The position numbers and the translations under genes were made by a program. Below the pieces are notes generated by a model. That model ran no database searches. It was given only the letters and a program-made list of their open reading frames with translations, and was not told the origin of the DNA. Shown piece after piece: positions 44,350-54,081 of a stretch of 64,000 nucleotides of DNA; the stretch's first letter is position 1; every line of letters starts with the position of its first letter. Source of the DNA: Fusibacter bizertensis (GTDB lineage: Bacteria > Bacillota > Clostridia > Peptostreptococcales > Acidaminobacteraceae); assembly GCF_029914245.1 (NCBI RefSeq), contig NZ_JARYZI010000001.1, forward strand, positions 434,001-498,000. Reading direction: 5' to 3'.

Positions 44350-45429
44350 ATGATGCGTATCAGTAAAAATCCCGCTTTTCTCATCCTTTTTATCGTCTCT
44401 TCATTGATTCAACTGCTTTATCCTACTGATATCATAGAAGTACTGCCTTTTATCATTTGTGCCATCGCTGCTGGGTTGATTATATATACTGACATTACTA
44501 CATTGAAGCGTGCTATCTTCATTATATATGTTATGATCTGTAGTCTTGAGAGCAATTACTTAACATTTTTACCAGTGGTCATGTATGCATTTTATGATCA
44601 TCAAGATCGACTTTGGTCACTTTTGGCCATGATTCCTTTTCTGATGATGGTAACCACTTTAATAGATGTCCAAAGTAAAATTTTTATCGCTTGTGTCTTT
44701 ACGGTAATGGCTATCCTTTTCAAAATGCAGCATCTTGCAAACATCAAACTCAAAAAAGACCTTACTGAAACCAGTGATACCATGCGAGAACTCACCATAC
44801 ACCTCAACGAGCAAAATCGCCTATTAATGGCACATCAAGACGACGAGATCCACGTGGCAACACTAAAAGAACGTAACCGTATCGCCAGAGAGATCCACGA
44901 TCATGTTGGACACCAACTCTCACGCGTACTTCTCCAAATAGGAGCACAGCTTACCCTTAACAAGACAGACCCTGCACTACTCTCTATGAAAGATACACTA
45001 GATAGTGCCATGGATAACCTTAGAAAAAGTGTCCACGATTTACACGAAACCTCTATGGAGCTTGAAACTCAACTTAGCCAAGTAGTAGATCAATTTGATT
45101 TTTGTCCTGTGAAGGTCAATATCCATCTTGACAATGTGGTTAACCCTCAAATCAAAGTAGCCATCGTCGCAATCTTAAAAGAGAGTTTTTCCAATATTTC
45201 CAAACATTCAAAAGCCACGGAAGTTAAAGTATCACTGATAGAACACCCAGGCTTTTATCAGTTTATCATCAGTGATAACGGCACCATACCCAATCTTACT
45301 CAAAATCAATTTTTCAACTCAGGTATTGGCCTCAAAAACATAGAGCAGCGCGTAACTGAGCTAAAAGGACATTTTCTCATCCGTAACCAAAATGGATTCG
45401 AACTTTTTATAACACTGCCTAAACTATAA
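44350..45429 (+). CDS. NarL-type sensor histidine kinase
   Basis: 359 residues. Five or six N-terminal membrane segments (to about 128) with almost no external domain, a short coiled coil, then HisKA_3 with REIHDHVGHQL and His183, and a HATPase_c domain (SDNGTIPN, GIGLKNIEQRV). Such intramembrane-sensing kinases often respond to cell-envelope stress and control adjacent ABC exporters. It is divergent from the exporter operon. ATG 44350 or 44353, after AGGAGG. Confidence 0.88.
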   Translation: MMRISKNPAFLILFIVSSLIQLLYPTDIIEVLPFIICAIAAGLIIYTDITTLKRAIFIIYVMICSLESNYLTFLPVVMYAFYDHQDRLWSLLAMIPFLMMVTTLIDVQSKIFIACVFTVMAILFKMQHLANIKLKKDLTETSDTMRELTIHLNEQNRLLMAHQDDEIHVATLKERNRIAREIHDHVGHQLSRVLLQIGAQLTLNKTDPALLSMKDTLDSAMDNLRKSVHDLHETSMELETQLSQVVDQFDFCPVKVNIHLDNVVNPQIKVAIVAILKESFSNISKHSKATEVKVSLIEHPGFYQFIISDNGTIPNLTQNQFFNSGIGLKNIEQRVTELKGHFLIRNQNGFELFITLPKL

Positions 45430-45481
45430 TGGGTTTGTACTTTCCATCACTTACCCTAAACTATAAAACTGGAGTTTAACT

Positions 45482-46105
45482 ATGAATATCTTACTCGTTG
45501 ATGACGATCCCATCGTCTGTTTATCACTAAAGACCATATTAGAAGCAGATACAGATCTTCATGTTGTAGCCACTGGTTCAAACGGTAATGACGCTGTAAC
45601 GCTTTATCACAAACATAAGCCTGACTTGCTACTCATCGATATTCGCATGCCGGAGATGACTGGACTTGAAGCCGCTGAGTCGATTCTATCAAGTGATGCA
45701 GATGCAAAGATCCTTTTTCTCACCACCTTTTCAGACGACGAATACATCATCAAAGCCCTTCGAATCGGTGCAAAAGGCTACTTGTTAAAGCAACATTTTG
45801 ACAGCATCGTCCCATCTATCAAGACAGTGATACTGGGGCAAAACGTCTATGGCGATGAAATCATGACTCGCCTACCAGAGATGCTCATCAAAAGCAAAAG
45901 GTCAGTTAAACCAACACTTGGCCTTACTGAAAAAGAACACCAAATCATCGAGAAAGTATCCGAAGGCCTCTCAAACAAAGAAATTTCAGATACCCTCTTT
46001 CTCAGTGAAGGTACCGTCCGAAACTACATCAGCACGATCTTAGACAAACTAGAACTAAGAGATCGTACACAACTGGCTATTTTTTATTATCAGAACCTAA
46101 AGTAA
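45482..46105 (+). CDS. NarL/LuxR-type response regulator
   Basis: 207 residues. Receiver domain with acidic pocket DDDP, phosphoacceptor Asp53 in LLIDIRMPEMTG and Lys in YLLKQHF. C-terminal LuxR helix-turn-helix (LTEKEHQIIEKVSEGLSNKEI, EGTVRNYISTIL). Partner of the kinase 52 nt upstream; likely target is the divergent ABC-2 operon. Confidence 0.92.
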   Translation: MNILLVDDDPIVCLSLKTILEADTDLHVVATGSNGNDAVTLYHKHKPDLLLIDIRMPEMTGLEAAESILSSDADAKILFLTTFSDDEYIIKALRIGAKGYLLKQHFDSIVPSIKTVILGQNVYGDEIMTRLPEMLIKSKRSVKPTLGLTEKEHQIIEKVSEGLSNKEISDTLFLSEGTVRNYISTILDKLELRDRTQLAIFYYQNLK

Positions 46106-46139
46106 GTTCATAGGGGGAATTTGGGTAGTATAGGCATGT

Positions 46140-46230
46140 AAAGCCCCATTGCAAATAGAATCTTTCAGTCCCAGTCCTCGGTTTTCAACCTGCGGAAGGA
46201 CTTCCAGATTTATTTGTAACGGGGCTTTTT
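46140..46230. repeat. terminator-nested hairpin repeat, copy 6 (short apex)
   Basis: Outer stem AAAGCCCC/GGGGCTTTTT with a reverse core whose apex is cut to GGTT-TTC-AACC; the inner arms seen in other copies are missing. It lies 34 nt after the response regulator and fits as its terminator. Confidence 0.82.
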
Positions 46231-46511
46231 ATCATATGTCCGTGCTATTCCAAATTCATTGGGGGATTCAAGTGATTAAGTTCAAGAGACGATTCTCTGT
46301 ACATTACTGATCACTTTAAACAATTGAACGAAGGTCGTGTTTAGTTCAATCTTGTACTATATAAATCAATTTCATGTTCTTGTTCAAATATCATATTAAT
46401 CAAGTTCAAGTCTCAAGATTTAAGGTTAAACATCAAAGTCAAAGTTAATGACAAACGAACAATCATCAAAACAAAGATTCAAAATTCACTTTCAAGTCAT
46501 ATCATCATACT

Positions 46512-46624
46512 AAAGACAGGCTGACAAATAAATCTGAAAGTCCTTCCGCAGGTTATGCTTTGCAAACACAGTTTGCAATAACCGAGGACTGGGACTGGAA
46601 GATTTCATTTGGCAGCCTGTCTTT
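46512..46624. repeat. terminator-nested hairpin repeat, copy 7
   Basis: Outer stem AAAGACAGGCTG/CAGCCTGTCTTT with a forward core and apex TTGCAAA/TTTGCAA. Confidence 0.82.
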
Positions 46625-46648
46625 AGAAGTTAAACACACATGAGCAAG

Positions 46649-46723
46649 AATTTGAACTTATCTTGATTTTGACCTTAGCCTTTGAACTTGATCTTGACCT
46701 TGAACTTAAACTTGAACATGACA
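46649..46723. repeat. degenerate hexamer array
   Basis: Imperfect TTGAACT/TTGACCT units next to hairpin copy 7. The 46,380-46,510 stretch on the other side has looser words of the same kind. No gene is seen in 46,106-46,918. Confidence 0.75.
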
Positions 46724-46918
46724 TATAAAAGAAGATTGAAATAAACACGAAAAAGTGATATGCTTTGACCGGTAGACTCAAATTTGATTGCTGAGTATAG
46801 TTCAGCAATTATACAAACTGTAGATTATAAAATAAGAGCTTATGAAAGCTCTTTTTTGATGATAGGAACGGGCACTTTACAATTTTAATTTAAGCAATTA
46901 GATAAGAAAGGTAACAAT

Positions 46919-48733
46919 ATGATTAAAGTAGATAATTTATCCTATGGATTTCCACAGAAAGACTTATACAACAAGATCTCATTTGCGTTAGAAGATGGAC
47001 AGCACTGCGCGTTTATCGGTACAAGTGGTAGTGGCAAAAGTACGTTAGTGGATATCATTATGGATCCAGAACGTTATATGTACGACGGTAAGCTTGAGAT
47101 TGATCCTCAATGTAGAATCGGTTATATTAGTCAATTCCTGCAAGTTAATAAAAACAATCAAACAACAGTATTTGACTATATTGCAGAGCGCTTTTTAAAA
47201 CTACAAGCAGAAATCGACAAAATTTGTACAGAGATGGAAACTTCCCCTGAGATTGATACACTACTTGAAAAGTATCAACAAGTGCTTGACGATTTTGAAG
47301 CCATCGACGGTCATGATTACGTAAGTAATATCAACAAAAAACTCAACCTCGCTGGACTGTATAAGCATAAGGACCTTGGCGTCTCTGAACTTAGTGGTGG
47401 CGAATTTAAATTGATCCAAGTTATTAAAGAGATGTTGATTAGCCCTAACCTTTTAATTATGGATGAGCCAGATGTTTTCTTAGATTTTGAAAACCTCAAC
47501 GCGCTTAAAAATCTTATCAATGCACATAAAGGCATCTTACTTGTGATTACGCATAACAGATACCTCTTGAACCACTGTTTCAACAAGATTATACATCTTG
47601 AAAATATGGAACTTCAAGAATTCAATGGTAGCTTTATTGAATACAACTTTACACTTTTACAGCGTAAGATTGAATTACAAGAACTTGCCATTGCAGATAC
47701 TGAAGAGATCGCAAGAAATGAATACCTCATAGATAGATTGCGTTTTATTGCAACGAATAACTCAGAAGCTTCAAGAGGAAAAGCACTTAAAGCGAGAGTT
47801 AAAATCCAAGAACGTCTTGAAGCTAACCGTATTAAAGAGCCATTTGTCGCAATTAAGCAGCCTGATATTAAGCTTGATGTAGATATGCCAATCGGTGGTC
47901 ATAAAAGCCATGAAGTTATTCAAGATGGCTACGAAGTTATTGAAATAGAGGCAATTGAACCGGATGAAAACGACCTCTATGCACTTAGAGTCTCAAATTA
48001 TAGCGCAAGCTATGATGAACTCTTACTTGAGAACGTCAATTTCGAGATACTTCCCACTGATAAAGTTGCACTTATCGGTGCTAATGGAACTGGAAAAACG
48101 ACGCTTTTGAGAGATATTTATAAAAATAATCGTCCAGAAATCGACATCCATGAAACTGCAAAGGTCGGTTATCTATCACAGTTTCAAGGTGAAAGCTTAG
48201 AGGAATCTAATACAGTTGCAGAAGAATTCTTTGAAGCAGGTTTTAACTCTTATAGTGAAATTAGAGCACATATTTCCTTATACGGTTTTAATGAAGAAAT
48301 CTTGACTCATAAAATCAGTGCCTTATCTGGTGGTGAGCGTAATATCTTACAGCTTGCTAAAATTTCAGCACTTAAAGCAAACTTTTTACTACTTGATGAA
48401 CCTACAAGTCATCTAGACACTTACTCTCAGCTCGCACTAGAAAAAGCGATCGCAGATTATAAAGGTGCCATACTCATGATTTCACATGATTATTACACCA
48501 TCATAAACTGTATGGATTATGTCTTGATCATCGAAGATCGTACCATTCGTAAGATGAGCATTCGAAAATTTAGAAAGATGATTTATGAAAGTCACTTTGA
48601 CAAAGACTATCTAGAATTAGAACAAAAGAAAAAGCAAGTCGAAACTAAAATCGAACTTGCTCTTAAAGACACAGATTTTGAACTTGCAAAAGTACTTTCA
48701 GAAGACTTAGAAGCGATTGTTTCACTTTTATAA
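46919..48733 (+). CDS. ABC-F type ATPase
   Basis: 604 residues, two ABC domains and no membrane segments. First: Walker A GTSGSGKST at 34-42, signature LSGGE, Walker B LLIMDEPDVFLD. Second: GANGTGKTT at 387-395, LSGGER, FLLLDEPTSHLD. A charged linker between them (about 255-330) is the region that reaches the ribosome in ABC-F proteins, and a short coiled coil ends the protein. ABC-F proteins act on ribosomes in translation or antibiotic protection; which role applies here is not clear. ATG 46919 follows AAAGG. Confidence 0.85.
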   Translation: MIKVDNLSYGFPQKDLYNKISFALEDGQHCAFIGTSGSGKSTLVDIIMDPERYMYDGKLEIDPQCRIGYISQFLQVNKNNQTTVFDYIAERFLKLQAEIDKICTEMETSPEIDTLLEKYQQVLDDFEAIDGHDYVSNINKKLNLAGLYKHKDLGVSELSGGEFKLIQVIKEMLISPNLLIMDEPDVFLDFENLNALKNLINAHKGILLVITHNRYLLNHCFNKIIHLENMELQEFNGSFIEYNFTLLQRKIELQELAIADTEEIARNEYLIDRLRFIATNNSEASRGKALKARVKIQERLEANRIKEPFVAIKQPDIKLDVDMPIGGHKSHEVIQDGYEVIEIEAIEPDENDLYALRVSNYSASYDELLLENVNFEILPTDKVALIGANGTGKTTLLRDIYKNNRPEIDIHETAKVGYLSQFQGESLEESNTVAEEFFEAGFNSYSEIRAHISLYGFNEEILTHKISALSGGERNILQLAKISALKANFLLLDEPTSHLDTYSQLALEKAIADYKGAILMISHDYYTIINCMDYVLIIEDRTIRKMSIRKFRKMIYESHFDKDYLELEQKKKQVETKIELALKDTDFELAKVLSEDLEAIVSLL

Positions 48734-48747
48734 CCCGTTTATTTCAG

Positions 48748-48783
48748 CACACTTGATTCGATGTAGTCAAGTGTGTTTTTTTT
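48748..48783 (+). terminator. intrinsic terminator
   Basis: CACACTTGA/TCAAGTGTG stem followed by eight T, 15 nt after the ABC-F gene. Confidence 0.9.
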
Positions 48784-48864
48784 GCCATCCTATGCATATA
48801 TATTGGATTTAGCTGAAATTCACATCGAACTTGTTTCATCAAAAAATTCATCACTATTTTGAAC

Positions 48865-49206
48865 TTATAAATAGTTCATTAAACCAATCAAACTGAGGAT
48901 CACCCCTGCATAGCTAAGGGTTGCCCCACGATTAACTGTTTTTGTATGTAGTTCATCATGATAATAATGCGGTAGATGTTGGTAGACTACACTCTCGTCA
49001 ACCTCGTTTCTTTCTCTAAAAATCTTAATTAATCCAATGTAACCATTACCTATGATGAGTGGTACAATAAAAAAGCCAGTTTGAAAAAAATGATCTAGTA
49101 TCCAAGTAATACCTAGACCTACCAACACAAAAAAAGTTGTCTTTGCTAGTGTAACTACAAAACTGATGATCCCACTTCTTACTTTATTTACAGTGCTTTC
49201 ATTCAT
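48865..49206 (-). CDS. small membrane protein
   Basis: 113 residues with three hydrophobic segments (about 12-33, 40-59 and 93-112) and a polar loop of 30 residues. ATG 49206 follows GAGAGGG. No family recognised. Convergent with the ABC-F gene and divergent from the NADH oxidase-like gene. Confidence 0.6.
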   Translation of the reverse strand: MNESTVNKVRSGIISFVVTLAKTTFFVLVGLGITWILDHFFQTGFFIVPLIIGNGYIGLIKIFRERNEVDESVVYQHLPHYYHDELHTKTVNRGATLSYAGVILSLIGLMNYL

Positions 49207-49450
49207 GTGTATCCCTCTCTTTCATATGTAATTCCCTCTTTATATTTTACAGATTATTTCACTCAGTCTATCAATCAATCCTTAAAAAAGTCTTATTAAA
49301 TTCTTATTCGATTATATTTTATATGCTGCACACATTTGATTACAAATAATTAATAAAACGAATTGATTTAAAAGATTTATTCTGGGCATAATCATATTGT
49401 GAAACTAATATCATTTCAAATTTATAATAACTACAAAAGGAGATTTACTT

Positions 49451-50785
49451 ATGAAAAAGATAGTTATAGTAGGTGCAAACCATGCAGGCACATCTGCCAT
49501 TAATACCATATTAGACAACTCAAAAGACTTTGAAGTCACAGTTTTTGATGCCAATTCAAACATCAGCTTTTTAGGCTGCGGAATGGCACTTTGGATCGGA
49601 AACCAGATCGATGGGCCAGAAGGTCTTTTCTATTCCAATAAAGCACTTTTAGAATCAAAAGGTGCAAAGATCTACATGGAAACACCTGTTACCCATATCG
49701 ACTACGACCAAAAGATCGTCACTGGCGTTACTCAATCAGGCGAAGAAATCAAAGCACCATATGATCAACTGATCCTAGCAACAGGTTCACAGCCCATCGT
49801 TCCTCCAATTCCAGGGATGACGCTTGAAAATGTACAGCTGGTTAAACTATACCAACATGCAGATGAAGTGATTAAGAAGCTTGAATCACCTGCTATTCAA
49901 AATATCGCAGTGGTTGGTGCAGGCTATATCGGCGTTGAACTTGCAGAGGCTTTCAAACGTAACGGCAAAAACGTCACACTCATTGATATTGCTGATACTT
50001 GTTTACCTGTTTATTACGATACACCATTTACAGATATGATGAAACAAAACTTAGGTGACAACGGCATCAAACTCGCATTTGGTGAAACCGTAAAAGCCAT
50101 AGAAGGCGACAGTAAAGTGGAACGCATCATCACCGATAAAAACCAATATGATGTAGAAATGGTGGTCATGGCGATTGGTTTTAGACCTAACAACGCACTT
50201 GGCAAAGATAATTTGGAGCTGTTTAGAAATGGTGCTTACCTCGTTGATAAACATCAAAGAACATCAATTAAAGATGTCTATGCCATCGGTGATTGTGCAA
50301 CTGTTTATGATAACAGTATCGAAGGAACTAACTACATCGCACTGGCTACAAACGCAGTTAGATCTGCGATCGTGGCAGCACATAACGTCCTTGGCAACGA
50401 CCTTGAATCTGCAGGTGTACAAGGTTCAAACGGCATCTCCATCTTCGACCTCAAAATGGTATCTACAGGGATGACACATGCCAAAGCCCTTAGCAATGGC
50501 TATGAAGCTTCCTTTGTAGACTTTGAAGATTATCAAAAACCAGAATTTATCAAAGAAGATAACCATAAAGTTAAACTTAGAATCGTCTATGATGCAAACA
50601 CAAGAAGAGTCCTTGGTGCACAAATGGCTTCAAAACACGATATGTCCATGGGAATCCACTTCTTCTCCTTAGCAATTCAACAAAAATTAACAGTTGATCA
50701 GCTGGCTCTAGCCGATCTGTTCTTCTTGCCGCACTTTAACAAACCATATAACTATGTTACCATGGCAGCACTTTCAGCGAAGTAA
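49451..50785 (+). CDS. NADH oxidase / CoA-disulfide reductase family flavoprotein
   Basis: 444 residues. FAD motif [11 protein letters not shown] with His11, redox-active Cys43 in [13 protein letters not shown] motif [18 protein letters not shown] contact VYAIGDCAT near 280, and a dimerisation domain. The single Cys and His pattern matches water-forming NADH oxidases (Nox), which remove oxygen in anaerobes and lactic bacteria; a CoA-disulfide reductase role is an alternative. ATG 49451 follows AAGGAG. Monocistronic with its own terminator. Confidence 0.88.
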   Translation: MKKIVIVGANHAGTSAINTILDNSKDFEVTVFDANSNISFLGCGMALWIGNQIDGPEGLFYSNKALLESKGAKIYMETPVTHIDYDQKIVTGVTQSGEEIKAPYDQLILATGSQPIVPPIPGMTLENVQLVKLYQHADEVIKKLESPAIQNIAVVGAGYIGVELAEAFKRNGKNVTLIDIADTCLPVYYDTPFTDMMKQNLGDNGIKLAFGETVKAIEGDSKVERIITDKNQYDVEMVVMAIGFRPNNALGKDNLELFRNGAYLVDKHQRTSIKDVYAIGDCATVYDNSIEGTNYIALATNAVRSAIVAAHNVLGNDLESAGVQGSNGISIFDLKMVSTGMTHAKALSNGYEASFVDFEDYQKPEFIKEDNHKVKLRIVYDANTRRVLGAQMASKHDMSMGIHFFSLAIQQKLTVDQLALADLFFLPHFNKPYNYVTMAALSAK

Positions 50786-50819
50786 CATCAGCTAAGCAAA
50801 ATTATGTCGTTACCACTCC

Positions 50820-50869
50820 CCTCATCAACGAATCTGAACTTTTTCAGATAAGCTTGATGAGGTTTTTTT
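50820..50869 (+). terminator. intrinsic terminator
   Basis: CCTCATCA...AATCTGAA / TTCAGAT...TGATGAGG long stem followed by seven T, 35 nt after the NADH oxidase-like gene. Confidence 0.9.
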
Positions 50870-51078
50870 ATTATATATTTGTGTTGATTTGCTTCGCTTC
50901 ACACTAACATGATCAAAAAAGGATTTTGATAATATCCACTTTATTGAATTATAAGGTATATAATCATAAAAAAATCTAATCAATTTCTAATTATAAATTT
51001 TTTGTAATCTGTTATAATTTGTGAATAATGCATTTGTATAATAATTGCATTAAATACACTCTTAGGGAGAACTAAAGA

Positions 51079-51540
51079 ATGGAGAACGTCACACTAACAG
51101 ATCAAGAAATCAAACAATTTGAAACGGCAAAAGAACAATATTCTAAAATGGACATCACGGCTAAAATCAAATTTGTATCCTTTGCCCTCATTTCACTATT
51201 ATTACTGGTCATTGGATTTATTGCTATCAATAATCAAGGAGGGCAATTTATTTTGTGGGGAGTAGTTGTTACTCTTATTACGCTTACATATTACTTAGTC
51301 GTACATGGTAAATGTAAAAAGCTTTCAAAAACAGAAATTCAAAACTTAACTATTACCGAAGGTACTTTAAAGCATCGCCCCATTCGACCAAAAAATGATC
51401 CTCGCAACTTTACCATTAAAGAGGACTCTAGCAAAAAACACTATATTGGGATAAATAAAAAACACAAAGATTTTGATGGCATTAAAGTTAGAGTATTTCA
51501 TCACGAAAACCATATTTTTGTAGTATCATACATCGTATAA
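51079..51540 (+). CDS. two-pass membrane protein
   Basis: 153 residues. Two membrane segments (about 31-50 and 57-76) follow a helical N-terminus; the C-terminal 75 residues form a basic soluble domain. ATG 51079 follows AGGGAG. No family recognised. Ends 26 nt before a bidirectional terminator. Confidence 0.6.
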   Translation: MENVTLTDQEIKQFETAKEQYSKMDITAKIKFVSFALISLLLLVIGFIAINNQGGQFILWGVVVTLITLTYYLVVHGKCKKLSKTEIQNLTITEGTLKHRPIRPKNDPRNFTIKEDSSKKHYIGINKKHKDFDGIKVRVFHHENHIFVVSYIV

Positions 51541-51565
51541 TAGTAGCTAAGGCTTTATTGCCTAC

Positions 51566-51612
51566 AAAAAAAACTCATGGTAGACTTAATTAGTCATGCC
51601 ATGAGTTTTTTA
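51566..51612. terminator. bidirectional intrinsic terminator
   Basis: AAAAAACTCATGG/CCATGAGTTTTTT stem with A-run and T-run. It serves the plus-strand membrane protein and the minus-strand kinase. Almost the same sequence recurs at 58342-58401. Confidence 0.88.
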
Positions 51613-51649
51613 TTTATTATTGAAACTATGAATGAAATCCCGTTGTCAA

Positions 51650-53233
51650 TTAAGATTTTTCACGAGGAACAACAAAGTAAAATTCTACGCCTTTATCCGT
51701 TCGCTCAACACCAAACGCCATACCATGTCCTTCCAGAATCAACTTTACAATTGATAAGCCCAGTCCAGTTCCTTTTTCTTTTCTGTGGTGTGAAAGATCT
51801 CTTTTATAAAACCGATCCCAAATCCGGTCTAACTCTTCATCTGAGAAGGGCGTGCACTCATTTTCAATCGAAAATTTTATAGATTGATCTGTTGCTAATT
51901 CATTTTCTATTAGTGATGTTTTTATGATGATATTGCTATTTTGTGGCGAATATTTCACAGCATTCTCGACAAGGTTATCAATCACTCGTTGAAGACTCAT
52001 TTCATCTGCCTCAATCTCATCATATGGTGAATCAATCACGACCTGAAGCCCCTTCTCTGTCAAATCCGATTGTAAAACGAAAAGTGACTTATGCAGCATG
52101 TTTGAAAGGGATATATTTGTAGACTTAAATGTAATCGCACCAGCATCGTGTTTTGAGATTTCAAGCATGTCATGAATAAGCGTGTCCATTAAATTAACTT
52201 CATCGATAATCGTTTGAGCATATTTTTGTTGCTTATCTATTTTAATCTGATCACAAATTCCCTCAGCATAACTTTTAATAACGCCTAATGGCGATCTCAG
52301 TTCATGCGAAACATTGGCAACAAAAGCCTTTCGAGAAGCTTCTTGCTTAATCTCCTTATCATATTCCTCCTGAAGCATTTGATTTGATACACTCAAAGAG
52401 CCAAGTGCATTTTTAAGTTCTGATGATAAAGTATTTAAACTATTTGCAAGAACACTTAATTCATCCCTACCTTTGACGATGATTGGCACATCAAAATTCA
52501 TCCCTGCCATTGCATTGGCATGATTTGTTATTAAAACGATAGGCTTTGAAATCATACGAGAATAAATTAGTGCAAGAAACAATGACATAATTAGAACTAA
52601 TACAGCAATAACGGGAATCAATGTACTTAGTAATTTCAACATTTCATCAACAGATTGTAAAGATGCAGACGTATAGAGGTATTTGGTCGATCCATCATTA
52701 AGTTTAATTTCTCTATGAATGGTTACCTCTTTATAACCCGTATATGGTAAATTTCCGATTTGTATATTGGTGGCTGAGTCCACTAAATAGACGTCGGTAT
52801 TAAGCGTATCAATGGAAGGAAAACTCACCAATACGCCATCGATAGAAGTTGTGGAACCTACCACAGTTGCTAGTGGGTAAGTTTTGGCTGCAGTAATAGT
52901 ATCACTTGAAGGAACATTTGAAGCTGTAAGAGCAATTGCAGCAACTGTATCTGTTCCTGAATCAAAATTGAAAACATTTTGATCATCATAGATTAACAGT
53001 GTTGCATTGTGTGTTTGCATAAACGTCGCAACGCTTTTATAGAGTGTCTGATCATCCCAATTTTGGTTCGCATATGCCTGGGCAAATTGATCCAAATCAG
53101 ATGTAATTTTATCAATCTCATGCGCTTCGTAGAACCAGTTAAAATAAGCAAATAAAGCAAAACTAAAACCTACAACGATTAAAGAAAAAACAAGTAAAGT
53201 AGAAACGAACATTTTATTGGTCAAAGATTTCAT
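51650..53233 (-). CDS. OmpR-system sensor histidine kinase
   Basis: 527 residues. Membrane segments at about 11-30 and 200-222 frame an extracytoplasmic sensor domain of about 165 residues; then HAMP, HisKA with VANVSHELRSPLGVI, and HATPase_c with DNLVENAVKYS and GTGLGLSIVK. ATG 53233 has GGAGG upstream, 3 nt from the regulator. Partner of the regulator gene; possibly controls the divergent ABC/PASTA operon. Confidence 0.9.
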   Translation of the reverse strand: MKSLTNKMFVSTLLVFSLIVVGFSFALFAYFNWFYEAHEIDKITSDLDQFAQAYANQNWDDQTLYKSVATFMQTHNATLLIYDDQNVFNFDSGTDTVAAIALTASNVPSSDTITAAKTYPLATVVGSTTSIDGVLVSFPSIDTLNTDVYLVDSATNIQIGNLPYTGYKEVTIHREIKLNDGSTKYLYTSASLQSVDEMLKLLSTLIPVIAVLVLIMSLFLALIYSRMISKPIVLITNHANAMAGMNFDVPIIVKGRDELSVLANSLNTLSSELKNALGSLSVSNQMLQEEYDKEIKQEASRKAFVANVSHELRSPLGVIKSYAEGICDQIKIDKQQKYAQTIIDEVNLMDTLIHDMLEISKHDAGAITFKSTNISLSNMLHKSLFVLQSDLTEKGLQVVIDSPYDEIEADEMSLQRVIDNLVENAVKYSPQNSNIIIKTSLIENELATDQSIKFSIENECTPFSDEELDRIWDRFYKRDLSHHRKEKGTGLGLSIVKLILEGHGMAFGVERTDKGVEFYFVVPREKS

Positions 53234-53235
53234 GT

Positions 53236-53907
53236 TTATTCTACCTCCAGTCTATAGCCGATTCCGATAACCGTCTTAATCATCGAAGCATGCGCACCCA
53301 ATTTTTTTCTCAAAGTTTTGATGTTCGTATCCAAAACCCTTCCATCACCAAAATAATCTACTCCCCAGACTGAATCAATCAGATATTCGCGTTTTAAAAC
53401 CCTTCCAGTATTTTGAGCTAACATAAGCAAAAGCTCGAACTCCTTAGCCGTTAAATTTAAATCCATATCGTCCAATTTTGCAATATGATAATTAGGCTGA
53501 ATCACTAAATTACGATACTGAATTTTGTCGTAATCTCTTTTTAAAGTAGATTGGCGTTTTAACAAAGCATTTGCACTGGCTAACAATACCTTAGGACTAA
53601 AGGGCTTAGTAATATATTCGTCAGCTCCGATATCATATCCCATCAATTTATCTTCATCTTCAGTACGCGCACTTAAAAAAATAATATAACAGTCAGATTT
53701 TTTCCGAATTCTTCTACAGACTGACCAGCCATCTAGATGAGGCATCATTACATCAAGTATCACTAAATCCGCCCCTAACCGATCAAAATAAGCCATTCCA
53801 GCTGCACCGTCTTCTGCACAAGTCACATCATGTCCTGCCATTTCAAAATAATCCTTAATAATTTCAGACAATTGTAGATCATCCTCTATGACTAATATTT
53901 TACTCAA
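53236..53907 (-). CDS. OmpR/PhoB-type response regulator
   Basis: About 223 residues. Receiver domain with EDD acidic pocket, phosphoacceptor Asp in VILDVMMPHLDGW and YITKPFSP; C-terminal winged helix (LTAKEFELLLMLAQNTGRVLKR). I chose TTG 53907 because GGAGG lies 5 nt before it; the ATG at 53919 overlaps that site and has none of its own. Divergent from the ABC exporter genes. Confidence 0.9.
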   Translation of the reverse strand: MSKILVIEDDLQLSEIIKDYFEMAGHDVTCAEDGAAGMAYFDRLGADLVILDVMMPHLDGWSVCRRIRKKSDCYIIFLSARTEDEDKLMGYDIGADEYITKPFSPKVLLASANALLKRQSTLKRDYDKIQYRNLVIQPNYHIAKLDDMDLNLTAKEFELLLMLAQNTGRVLKREYLIDSVWGVDYFGDGRVLDTNIKTLRKKLGAHASMIKTVIGIGYRLEVE

Positions 53908-54081
53908 TGTTTCCTCCATCTTTACAAACCATTATACTTACTATTTTATACCATTTAATCACATATTAAACCTTCGAGGTGAATTTCATGTGAAAAACAT
54001 TTCTAATGGTCCTCACTTCGGTTTCACTTGGTTAACGCATGGAGTTGCTAAACTGATGAAGATAATAAAAGGAGGTATTCC

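Noticed and set aside
32785-46624. Hairpin repeats as group II introns or insertion sequences
   Set aside because: Copies are only 80-118 bp, encode nothing and have no intron domain V or target duplications that I can see.
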